NCBI RefSeq assembly: GCF_947495845.1
Contig: NZ_CANMAO010000006.1
Location: forward strand, 62,001-126,000
Origin: an uncultured Endozoicomonas sp.
Lineage (GTDB): Bacteria > Pseudomonadota > Gammaproteobacteria > Pseudomonadales > Endozoicomonadaceae
Length of the DNA stretch: 64,000 nt
Direction: 5' to 3'
Position numbers and translations under genes: made by a program. Below the pieces are notes generated by a model. The model worked only from the letters and a program-made list of their open reading frames with translations, was not told where the DNA came from and searched no databases. Positions 43,759 to 51,961 of this stretch are shown piece by piece. Positions within the stretch are counted from its first letter, which is position 1. Each line of letters begins with the position of its first letter.

Positions 43759-44106
43759 TTAGTGTAACGTCGTCTCCACTGTCTGAGCGGCATCAGTCGT
43801 TTGCTGGATATTGTTTTCAAGGCATTCCAGAGTGGCCAGCACGGTTTCACGGATAATGTCGGTATCCTTATTTAATTCATGGTATTTCACAATACTGACC
43901 AGAATTTGTGCCAAAGGATAACTGCGTAAGTTATTTTTAATCTCCACCGGTTGCATGTTGCCTGCAGCCTGTTCGACAAAATCATTGGCGCCGTGGGTAA
44001 AACCTTTATGAGCTGATTCCAGAAGGTCGGTCAGAGAATGATCTGGCGTTTTGCCCATAAGAGAGTGGAGTAACTGGAACATGGTTTCTTCGTTATTATC
44101 AGACAT
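43759..44106 (-). CDS. Conserved-looking small helical protein, 115 aa, unknown
   Basis: From ATG 44106 with GAGGAG upstream: MSDNNEETMFQLLHSLMGKTPDHSL. The longer frame to 44301 adds unrelated residues. The protein is acidic, helical and soluble, ending in a Thr/Gln-rich tail. I recognise no family. It is convergent with the amidase gene (15 bp apart). Confidence 0.6.
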   Translation of the reverse strand: MSDNNEETMFQLLHSLMGKTPDHSLTDLLESAHKGFTHGANDFVEQAAGNMQPVEIKNNLRSYPLAQILVSIVKYHELNKDTDIIRETVLATLECLENNIQQTTDAAQTVETTLH

Positions 44107-44357
44107 CAGTACAGCTCCTCGTTGTGTTCTCAACAAGACTAAAGTGCTTGAAGCTGTGGATGAATTCGTAGTTCCCCTGACATGATGATGGGGAATGGTT
44201 AGTCTCCCCTCGGGTTTCGGGTAAGAAAAGAGAAAAAGTAGGGACTTTGGGTTGGTAGCTAGCGCTTTCTTTAAATAGACTGCAGCTTCACATAAGAACA
44301 ATGAGCCAAAAGATTGAGCCAGAAAATCGAGCCAGAGAGATAATCAGGTAAGCCGTC

Positions 44358-45557
44358 ATGATTGAAGCACGTACTCCCCGTTTCTGGCGGGCCACTTTGG
44401 CTCTGAGCCTTGGCTCCTTTATGGTGTTTTCAAACCTCTATATCAGCCAACCGCTGTTGCCGATGCTGGCGGATAACTTTCAGCTGTCGCCCGTTGAGGC
44501 GGGGCTGAGTTTTACCATTGCCACGTTTATGCTGGGTTTGTCGTTGTTGTTTTTCGGGCCAGTGTCTGACGCTATTGGACGAAAGACGTTAATGATCTGC
44601 TCTATGGCCGGTGCTGTTTTGTGCGCAGCGCTGATTTCTCAGGTGAGTGATTATGAGCACATGATTGTGCTCCGTGCAGTACAAGGTTTTTGTCTTGGCG
44701 GCCTGCCGGCTATTGCTATCGCTTACATGGGCGATGAATTTGCGAAGCCAGCACTCACGTTGGCGGTGGGAGTTTATATCAGTGCCAACTCCCTTGGCGG
44801 TATCAGCGGCAGATTGATTGGTGGCTTTGTTGGTGACTGGTTTGGTTGGGAAGACGCCTTTTTATTTATGGCGATGTTCAGTTTGATTTGCCTGACTATC
44901 TTTGTGTATTGGCTGCCAGATTCCAAAAACTTTCAGCCAGCACCGCTTAAGTTTCGAACCATCTGTTGCGATCTTTTTGGGCACTTGAGAAACCCGCTGT
45001 TGCTGGTGCCCTTTCTGATTGGCGGGTTTAACTTCTTCATTTTCGTCAACCAATATACCTACGCTACGTTTCTACTGTCCGACGAGCCATGGCGATTGTC
45101 GTCCAGTTGGCTGGGCATGCTCTTTCTGACCTATCTTAGCGGTACCATGGGTGCGGCATTTTCTGGCCGGCTTTCCGGATTATTTCCACAACCTTTGATC
45201 ATGGCTGCCGGTGTCTGTCTGATTATTCTAGGGTCTGGCGTGATGCTGACACAGTCTATCGGCTGGATCATTTGTGGGTTTCTGATCAATGCCTTTGGTT
45301 TTTTTGTTGCACATTCCAATGTCAGCAGCTGGGTTAGCCATAATGCAGTGAGTGCTAAAGCCAGTGCGTCGTCACTTTATTTAGTGTTCTACTACCTTGG
45401 AGCCAGCACGGGTGGTTTTTATCTGAGTATCTTCTGGCGCTGGTCTGGCTGGAGCGGTGTCATCTATGGCTCATGGATCATTTTGTTGATAACACTGAGC
45501 TTGTCTGTCTGGCTTTACTGGTATTCCCGTCGGCAGCCGTTTAAATCAAAAAGGTAA
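44358..45557 (+). CDS. MFS transporter, YnfM-like
   Basis: A 399-aa major facilitator with 12 predicted helices. The N-terminus SNLYISQPLLPMLADNF and loop 2-3 motif GPVSDAIGRKTLM (MFS motif A) resemble E. coli YnfM and related arabinose-efflux-like proteins. Substrate unknown. Ends 4 bp before rlmI, so the two are probably co-transcribed. Confidence 0.88.
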   Translation: MIEARTPRFWRATLALSLGSFMVFSNLYISQPLLPMLADNFQLSPVEAGLSFTIATFMLGLSLLFFGPVSDAIGRKTLMICSMAGAVLCAALISQVSDYEHMIVLRAVQGFCLGGLPAIAIAYMGDEFAKPALTLAVGVYISANSLGGISGRLIGGFVGDWFGWEDAFLFMAMFSLICLTIFVYWLPDSKNFQPAPLKFRTICCDLFGHLRNPLLLVPFLIGGFNFFIFVNQYTYATFLLSDEPWRLSSSWLGMLFLTYLSGTMGAAFSGRLSGLFPQPLIMAAGVCLIILGSGVMLTQSIGWIICGFLINAFGFFVAHSNVSSWVSHNAVSAKASASSLYLVFYYLGASTGGFYLSIFWRWSGWSGVIYGSWIILLITLSLSVWLYWYSRRQPFKSKR

Positions 45558-45561
45558 TAAG

Positions 45562-46755
45562 ATGTTAATAAAAAGATTACGGTTGAAGAACAAAGCAGAT
45601 CGCCGTCTGAAGTTCGGTCACCTGTGGATATACAGTAATGAAGTGGACACAAAAACAAGCCCGCTGAAAAGTTTCGAGCTTGGTGAGCAAGTGCTGGTGG
45701 AAAACGTCAATGGCAAAGCGTTGGGGATTGCCTATGTAAACCCAAACAGTTTGATCTGTGCCCGGTTGGTCAGCCGGGATAGTGAACAGATGCTGGATAA
45801 ATCATTGCTGGTGCATCGTATCAACATTGCCTTGAGTATGCGGGAGCGATTGTTTGATAAGCCGTTCTATCGATTAGTTTACGGCGACAGTGACGGCCTG
45901 CCCGGTTTGGTTGTGGATCGTTTTGGCGATTATCTGGTGGCTCAGATATCCACAGCGGGTATGGAAAACCTGCGAGATGTTGTTATCGATGCGCTGAATC
46001 AGGCTCTTAAGCCAAAAGGCATTCTGTTCAAAAATAATGGCAATGGACGCAAGCTGGAAGATCTCGCGCAGTACGTAGAAGTCGTCTCTGGTCAAGTGCC
46101 AAATGTGGTCATGCTGGAAGAAAATGGCGTGAGTTTTCAGGCACCGGTGGTGGAAGGTCAGAAAACTGGCTGGTTTTATGATCACCGAATGAATCGTGAT
46201 CGTTTACGTCCTTATGTTCAGGATAAGCGAGTGTTGGATGTTTTCAGTTATGTGGGTGGCTGGGGTGTTCAGGCGGCAGCGTTTGGGGCAGATCAAGTCA
46301 CCTGTCTGGATGCTTCTGCATTTGCTTTGGACAGCGTGCATGCCAACGCCGAGCTGAATGACGTTCAGGACAAAGTGGAAACCATTGAAGGCGATGCATT
46401 CGAAGCACTGAAATCCCTGAAAAGTGCTGAAGAACGTTTTGATGTGATCATTGTCGATCCACCGGCGTTTATTAAAAAACGCAAAGATATCAAAGTGGGT
46501 GAACAAGCCTATCGTCGTATTAATGAGTTGGCTATGCGTTTGCTGGATAAAGACGGCTACTTGATAGCGGCATCCTGCTCCATGCATTTGCAGCGAGAAA
46601 ATATGGTGGACTTGCTTCGTACAGGCAGTCGGAATATTGGTCGTAATCTGCAAATTCTGGAGCAGGGGCATCAGGGGCCGGACCATCCTGTTCATCCGGC
46701 CATTCCTGAGACCGATTATATTAAATCGATTTTTACTCGTTTGACCCCGTATTAA
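45562..46755 (+). CDS. rlmI: 23S rRNA (cytosine-5-)-methyltransferase RlmI
   Basis: A 397-aa SAM-dependent methyltransferase for m5C1962 of 23S rRNA. The N-terminal PUA-like domain has RRLKFGHLWIYSNEVD. The Rossmann part has VLDVFSYVGGWGVQAAAFGA (SAM motif I), then FDVIIVDPPAFIKKR (motif IV) and the catalytic-Cys region AASCSMH. KTGWFYDHRMNRDRL is also diagnostic. Length matches the 396-aa E. coli protein. Confidence 0.95.
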   Translation: MLIKRLRLKNKADRRLKFGHLWIYSNEVDTKTSPLKSFELGEQVLVENVNGKALGIAYVNPNSLICARLVSRDSEQMLDKSLLVHRINIALSMRERLFDKPFYRLVYGDSDGLPGLVVDRFGDYLVAQISTAGMENLRDVVIDALNQALKPKGILFKNNGNGRKLEDLAQYVEVVSGQVPNVVMLEENGVSFQAPVVEGQKTGWFYDHRMNRDRLRPYVQDKRVLDVFSYVGGWGVQAAAFGADQVTCLDASAFALDSVHANAELNDVQDKVETIEGDAFEALKSLKSAEERFDVIIVDPPAFIKKRKDIKVGEQAYRRINELAMRLLDKDGYLIAASCSMHLQRENMVDLLRTGSRNIGRNLQILEQGHQGPDHPVHPAIPETDYIKSIFTRLTPY

Positions 46756-46762
46756 TGAGTTA

Positions 46763-47419
46763 TTAACGAAAGTCCATCACTGCCCAGTCCTGATCTCTGG
46801 CGATACTCTCGAGCTCGGGATCAGGATTGACAGCGATGGGATGATCTACCTGTTTCAATAGCGGCAGATCGTTTTTTGAATCGCTGTAGAAGTAACTGCC
46901 TGCCATAGAATGCTCGGGGTGTTTATGGAGCCACTGTTGCAGGCGAATCACTTTGCCATCCTGAAAGGTCGGCGTCCCCACGATATTGCCGGTGTAGCGG
47001 TTATCTTTGATCTCCAGATCAATCGCCAGCATCTCGTCAACGTTCAGCTGTCGTACTATTGGCTCGGTGATAAACCGGTTGGTGGCGGTGATGATCATAA
47101 GAAAGTCGCCTTGTTCCCGGTGCTTCTCGATTTGTGCTTTGCCTTTCGCCAGCATGATTGGGTTGATAACTTGCTCCATAAAGCGGTCATGCCATATCGC
47201 CAGTTCATCAAGGTTCATCTGCGTCAGTGGCTTCAGGCAGAAGGCCAGATATTTATGGATATCCAACTGACCCTGCTGGTATTGCTCGTAGAAGTAGTTG
47301 TTCCCTTCCCGGTAGATCTCTGAATCAACCAGCCCGTTGGTGGCAATAAAATCGCCCCACAGTGCGTCGCTGTCGCCGGCGATGAGGGTGTTATCAAGGT
47401 CAAAAATCGCAAGAGCCAT
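46763..47419 (-). CDS. HAD-IB family phosphatase (SerB-like)
   Basis: A 218-aa haloacid-dehalogenase phosphatase of subclass IB. Motif I is AIFDLDNTLIAGDSD (D7 nucleophile, D9), motif II MIITATNRF, the conserved Lys is in FQDGKVIRL and the acidic motif is YSDSKNDLPLL. Proteins of this type next to rppH-ptsP in Pseudomonas are annotated as phosphoserine phosphatase-like, sometimes histidinol-phosphatase; the substrate cannot be fixed from sequence. Divergent from rppH. Confidence 0.88.
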   Translation of the reverse strand: MALAIFDLDNTLIAGDSDALWGDFIATNGLVDSEIYREGNNYFYEQYQQGQLDIHKYLAFCLKPLTQMNLDELAIWHDRFMEQVINPIMLAKGKAQIEKHREQGDFLMIITATNRFITEPIVRQLNVDEMLAIDLEIKDNRYTGNIVGTPTFQDGKVIRLQQWLHKHPEHSMAGSYFYSDSKNDLPLLKQVDHPIAVNPDPELESIARDQDWAVMDFR

Positions 47420-47749
47420 GGGGAATCCTTAAAAGCAGGTTCTTATTTTGCTGGTATTTTCTTTGAGAGTGCTCCGATGCGCCAGCAGTTCTTGCGTTAA
47501 AATAGAGAATCAAGGGATTACAACTGTCAGGGAATATTCCCAAAGTTCTTGAAATGCCTGTTTGCTGAGAACTGGCAGTTTGTGAAACAATGCGTAATAA
47601 GAAATAATTTAAGTGGTTGCCGAACAGTGGTTGTGTTTATTCCTTTTCATAGGCACGTTTTATGCGACGATCCCTTGCCGGATGCTCGTAGGTTGTAATG
47701 AACTGAAATAAGTTGCACTGCATCGAGGTGACCCAAAGGTAACCAAAAC
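47420..47749. other. Divergent spacer upstream of rppH
   Basis: 330 bp with no convincing ORF. It includes a perfect 12-bp palindrome GGGAATATTCCC at 47530-47541, a possible regulator site. It should hold the promoters of the HAD gene and of rppH. Confidence 0.4.
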
Positions 47750-48244
47750 GTGATTGATAATGATGGATTCAGGCCCAATGTGGGCATTATCCTCGCAAAT
47801 CATCACGGTCAGGTATTGTGGGCACGGCGAATCAGACAGGATTCCTGGCAGTTCCCCCAGGGCGGTATTAACGACGGGGAATCACCGGAAGATGCAATGT
47901 ACAGAGAACTATTCGAAGAGATTGGTCTCTGTCCCGAGGATGTGGAAATCCTGGGTTGCACCCGTGGCTGGTTGCGCTATCGTCTGCCTCGACGGCTGGT
48001 GCGCAGAGAACAGAAGCCTCTGTGTATCGGGCAAAAACAGAAGTGGTTTTTGCTGCAGCTGGTAAGCAATGAAGACCGTATCCGGGTTGACCATACCAGG
48101 TCGCCGGAGTTTGATGGTTGGCGCTGGGTCAGCTATTGGTATCCCCTTGGTCAGGTGGTGTCGTTTAAGCGGGAAGTGTATCGCCGGGCTTTAAAGGAGC
48201 TGGTGCCAAGGATTGCAAAGTTACAGGCCAGTGACGATGGCTAA
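47750..48244 (+). CDS. rppH: RNA pyrophosphohydrolase RppH
   Basis: A 164-aa Nudix hydrolase that removes pyrophosphate from mRNA 5' ends, triggering RNase E decay. The Nudix box starts at [12 protein letters not shown] and ends with [18 protein letters not shown] and WQFPQGG are typical, as is the conserved [12 protein letters not shown]. The start is GTG 47750 ([11 protein letters not shown]) with AAAGGTAA 9 nt upstream. ptsP follows 50 bp later, a conserved pair. Confidence 0.97.
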   Translation: MIDNDGFRPNVGIILANHHGQVLWARRIRQDSWQFPQGGINDGESPEDAMYRELFEEIGLCPEDVEILGCTRGWLRYRLPRRLVRREQKPLCIGQKQKWFLLQLVSNEDRIRVDHTRSPEFDGWRWVSYWYPLGQVVSFKREVYRRALKELVPRIAKLQASDDG

Positions 48245-48294
48245 TGCTTTTAAAAAACGAGTAATTCTAACTTAAAACAGGGTCTTTAACTGAC

Positions 48295-50607
48295 ATGCTG
48301 AATACCCTGCGCAATATTGTTCAGGAAGTCAGCGCCGCCTCCGATCTCCAGATGGCTCTGGAGATCATCGTGCAGCGGGTGCGTGGCGCCATGGAAACTG
48401 AAGTTTGCTCGGTTTATCTCTTCGATCCTGAAAATTCCACCTACACGCTAATGGCTTCAGAAGGTTTAAACCCTGAAGCGGTTGGTCAGGTGACCCTTGC
48501 CCATTCCGAAGGCCTTGTAGGGCAAGTGGGGCTGCGTGAAGAGCCCATGAACCTTGAAGACGCTGCATCCCACCCCAAATTTCATTACGTCCAGGCAACC
48601 GGTGAAGAACGTCTTACCTCTTTTCTCGGGGTTCCCATCATTCATAACCGCAACCCGCTAGGGGTTATGGTGGTGCAGCAGGTTGAACAGCGCCGTTTCG
48701 ATGAGCACGAAGAGGCGTTTCTGGTCACCATGTCTGCCCAATTGGCCGGTGTCATTGCCCATGCACAGGCAACCGGTTCCATCACGATGGTGACCTCCAC
48801 CCTCACAACGACTGCTGCGCCGGCGAAGAAAAAGAAAATCGCGCGTTTTAAAGGCAGTGCTGGTTCAACGGGTGTCGCCATTGGCCATGTGGTTGTGGTT
48901 TCTCCGCCAGCGGATTTGAGCTCAGTGCCTGATCGCACCTGGAAAGATCTTGATCAGGAGTTAACGCTTCTTGGTGATGCACTGATTGCCGTTCGTGCAG
49001 AAATGGAAGATACCGCTGCGCGGCTGGCCGGTCGTTTACCCGAAGAAGAACGTGCTCTTTTTGATGTGTATCAGCGCATGCTGGATGATCGTGCTCTTGG
49101 GCAGGAGATTCGTGATCGCATTCGTGCCGGCGCCTGGGCTCAGGGTGCTCTGCGTCAGGTGATTGAAGAGCACGTCCGTAATTTTGAGATGATGGATGAT
49201 CATTATCTTCGGGAGCGTGCTGCGGATGTGCGGGATCTGGGGCGGCGAGTGCTTGCTTACCTTCAGCAGGGAGAGCATGCTCGGGTTGAATATCCGGAGA
49301 ATACGATTCTGATCAGTGAAGAGCTGTCACCGGTCATGCTGGGCGAAGTACCTCAGGATTCTCTTGCGGGCCTGGTTTCCATCCGGGGTTCTGGTAATTC
49401 CCACGTTGCGATTCTTGCCCGCGCTTTGGGCGTGCCTACGGTGATGGGTGTCGTTGATCTTCCTTTTCATAAGTTGTCCGGTAAGAAGATGATTGTCGAT
49501 GGCAACCTTGGGCTGGTGTATTCAACGCCAGCGCAGGAGCTTCTCGACTATTATGTTGAAGTGGTTGAAGAAGAAAATCAGTTCAGCAAAGGGCTTGAAG
49601 CCATTGCTGATTTGCCCTGTGAAACAGTGGATAAGCATCGAATTCCACTCTGGGTGAACACCGGCTTGATGACGGATACGATTCGTTCATTGGATCGAGG
49701 TGCCGAGGGCGTTGGGCTATACCGAACTGAAGTTCCCTTCATGGTTCGGGATCGATTTCCCAGTGAATCTGAACAGGAAAAAATCTACCGTTACCAGTTA
49801 GAATCGTTTCACCCGCGCCCTGTTACGATGCGGACGCTGGATGTTGGCGGTGATAAATCCCTCAGCTATTTCCCTATCAAAGAAGACAACCCATTTCTCG
49901 GTTGGCGTGGTATTCGGGTTACTTTGGATCATCCGGAGATTTTTCTGGTACAAGTGCGCGCCATGCTGAAAGCCAGTTTGGGCTTGGATAATCTGCGCAT
50001 TATGCTGCCGATGATATCCAGCGTTTTTGAAGTGGAAGAAGCCCAGCATTTGATTCATCGCGCTTATGAAGAAGTTCTGGCAGAAGGCTGGTCTGTTAAA
50101 ATGCCACCGGTTGGTGTGATGATTGAGGTACCTGCCGCCGTTTATATTGTGAAAGATCTGGCGCTTCGGGTGGATTTTCTCTCTATCGGCTCCAACGATC
50201 TCACGCAATATTTGCTGGCTGTGGATCGAAACAACCCCAGAGTTTCTGACCTATATCATTCATTCCATCCCGCCGTATTAAAAGCGCTGCAATCGGTGGT
50301 CAATGATGCTCATGAGGCGGGCAAAACCGTCAGCATTTGCGGTGAAATGGCTGGTGATCCAGCGGCTGCGGTTCTGCTGGTGGCTATGGGGTTTGATATG
50401 CTCTCCATGAGCGCCGTGAATCTGCTGAAAGTGAAGTGGGTGCTGCGGAAAATTAGCATGGAGCGGGCTCAGGAAATCTTTGCCGAATTGCTCCAGCAGG
50501 ACAATGCAGAGTTGATTCGAAGCTCTCTGGAACTTGCTCTCTGCAAAGAAGGCGTTGGTAAAGTGTTGGGTATCAAAAGCCGTCGCTTTTCGGAAAAGCC
50601 CGCCTGA
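48295..50607 (+). CDS. ptsP: Nitrogen PTS enzyme I, PtsP (EI-Ntr)
   Basis: A 770-aa phosphoenolpyruvate-protein phosphotransferase that starts the PtsP-PtsO-PtsN regulatory relay. The N-terminal GAF domain (about residues 5-160) distinguishes it from sugar enzyme I. The phosphorylated His is H370 in RGSGNSHVAILARAL. The C-terminal PEP-binding barrel shows GAEGVGLYRTEVPFM, MRTLDVGGDKSLSYF and the catalytic Cys in SICGEMAGDP. Length is normal. Confidence 0.97.
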   Translation: MLNTLRNIVQEVSAASDLQMALEIIVQRVRGAMETEVCSVYLFDPENSTYTLMASEGLNPEAVGQVTLAHSEGLVGQVGLREEPMNLEDAASHPKFHYVQATGEERLTSFLGVPIIHNRNPLGVMVVQQVEQRRFDEHEEAFLVTMSAQLAGVIAHAQATGSITMVTSTLTTTAAPAKKKKIARFKGSAGSTGVAIGHVVVVSPPADLSSVPDRTWKDLDQELTLLGDALIAVRAEMEDTAARLAGRLPEEERALFDVYQRMLDDRALGQEIRDRIRAGAWAQGALRQVIEEHVRNFEMMDDHYLRERAADVRDLGRRVLAYLQQGEHARVEYPENTILISEELSPVMLGEVPQDSLAGLVSIRGSGNSHVAILARALGVPTVMGVVDLPFHKLSGKKMIVDGNLGLVYSTPAQELLDYYVEVVEEENQFSKGLEAIADLPCETVDKHRIPLWVNTGLMTDTIRSLDRGAEGVGLYRTEVPFMVRDRFPSESEQEKIYRYQLESFHPRPVTMRTLDVGGDKSLSYFPIKEDNPFLGWRGIRVTLDHPEIFLVQVRAMLKASLGLDNLRIMLPMISSVFEVEEAQHLIHRAYEEVLAEGWSVKMPPVGVMIEVPAAVYIVKDLALRVDFLSIGSNDLTQYLLAVDRNNPRVSDLYHSFHPAVLKALQSVVNDAHEAGKTVSICGEMAGDPAAAVLLVAMGFDMLSMSAVNLLKVKWVLRKISMERAQEIFAELLQQDNAELIRSSLELALCKEGVGKVLGIKSRRFSEKPA

Positions 50608-50609
50608 AG

Positions 50610-51059
50610 TTACTTGATGGGTATGCCCTGCAATTTCAGCACCACCGGGTTTGACGCCTGTAGCTGCATCTTGAATTTATAAGACACTTCCACTCTTTTA
50701 ATTGGGCTTTGCTGAGCGTTGACCAGAGGAATCATTTGAGAGTACTCATAACCGGAACTCTCTGTGGTACTGGCTTTTAAGGTTTTCTGCAGACCAAAGT
50801 GAAAAACATCACCATTCACCAGATAAACCTTGGCTTGATTCAAAATGATGCTCCCTTGTGAAATATGAAATCGCAGCTTGGCAAAGCTTTTATCACTGTT
50901 GGGTACGATGGTTAGAGAGCTATCACTAAACCGTGCAGGCGCAGAGCCTAATTCAAGCCATTGATGAGCCTGTGAAGGAACAATGGCGAAGACGGTAGAA
51001 GGTAATGTTATCAACAACAGCAGTAAAAGACGGATAGGACGGATAGATTGTGCAGCCAT
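50610..51059 (-). CDS. Secreted small beta-rich protein, unknown
   Basis: A 149-aa exported protein. GAGG 7 nt upstream favours ATG 51059 over the adjacent ATG 51062. A signal peptide (RLLLLLLITLPSTVFA) precedes a mature part rich in alternating hydrophobic/polar stretches (SLTIVPNSDK; FAKLRFHISQGSIILNQAKVYLVNGD; KRVEVSYKFKMQLQ), suggesting a beta-sandwich. The layout resembles small periplasmic proteins such as YaaI, but I cannot assign a family. Convergent with ptsP, 2 bp apart. Confidence 0.7.
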   Translation of the reverse strand: MAAQSIRPIRLLLLLLITLPSTVFAIVPSQAHQWLELGSAPARFSDSSLTIVPNSDKSFAKLRFHISQGSIILNQAKVYLVNGDVFHFGLQKTLKASTTESSGYEYSQMIPLVNAQQSPIKRVEVSYKFKMQLQASNPVVLKLQGIPIK

Positions 51060-51110
51060 CATTCAACCTCAGACAACTTATCAACAGCCTCTAGCTTAGT
51101 TCATTTGTTT

Positions 51111-51893
51111 TCAATATGTTGATATGAAAGTTTTGATACGAAAGTTTTGCCTTTCACCCACTACGCCTTTAGGTAAATAGTTTTGTTCCGTCCATTGAAG
51201 AACGCCTTCGTCATTCAGAATTAAAACGCTGGTATTGCGGGTGCCATAATTGGGGCTGGCAATAAAGCAACTGGATAACAATTTCTCCAGCTCTTTGCCA
51301 ACACCGGTGTCTGGAAGTTGCTCGATCGATGGCTGAGTGCAGTCGTGCATCAGCTCGATTAATTGGTTACTGTCAATTGGTGCAGTTTGAGAAACAGCAT
51401 GGGAAAAATCGTCCTTTGCCTTGATCAATTTGGGCCAGGGTGTATCCAGCAGGTGATTGGTAAGACCATAGATACCTGCTGGAAGAGGTGCTATATCTAT
51501 ATCACCAGCGCGATTACTGAAATAGTAAATGCCGGTGTTATCCATCACCAGTAGATTAAAACCTGACCATTGGTTTGCTTGCTGTTTAATGCCGTGCAGA
51601 TAGTCGTGAGCACTTTGAGAGCCTGTCACAAAGTTATGCACAAGCTCACCCCGTGATCGCGCTGTTGTCACGGGAGGCATTTCACGATAGTTGGTCACAG
51701 CCGCAAAGCGGCCATTTTTATTGATGGCCAGCCAGCTTCCGCCGGCTTCAAGGTCGCGTCCGCCAAAGACATCGGGGTGGTCATCCCAATGCTGGACGCT
51801 GTCAGTCGGGCGCTGATAAAACTCATCACGGTTAGCTGCAAGAATAAGAGGTTTAGGGCTACATGGATGCCAGGAAAAGATAATAAGACACAT
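51111..51893 (-). CDS. NRDE (TANGO2-like) family protein
   Basis: A 260-aa protein of the NRDE/TANGO2 family, found in bacteria and eukaryotes; its human member has been linked to Golgi organisation and heme or lipid handling. Biochemical role is unsettled. The family signature is at the N-terminus: MCLIIFSWHP, then LILAANRDEFYQRPT (the NRDE motif), GGRDLEAGGSWLAINKNGRFAAVTNYR. The second-residue Cys is typical. ATG 51893 is chosen; the ribosome site is weak. Confidence 0.9.
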   Translation of the reverse strand: MCLIIFSWHPCSPKPLILAANRDEFYQRPTDSVQHWDDHPDVFGGRDLEAGGSWLAINKNGRFAAVTNYREMPPVTTARSRGELVHNFVTGSQSAHDYLHGIKQQANQWSGFNLLVMDNTGIYYFSNRAGDIDIAPLPAGIYGLTNHLLDTPWPKLIKAKDDFSHAVSQTAPIDSNQLIELMHDCTQPSIEQLPDTGVGKELEKLLSSCFIASPNYGTRNTSVLILNDEGVLQWTEQNYLPKGVVGERQNFRIKTFISTY

Positions 51894-51961
51894 CAAGATT
51901 AATCTATATTTATGGACTATTCTTGATTCTCTATTGTATTTGCCATTGAGTCACGAACTTT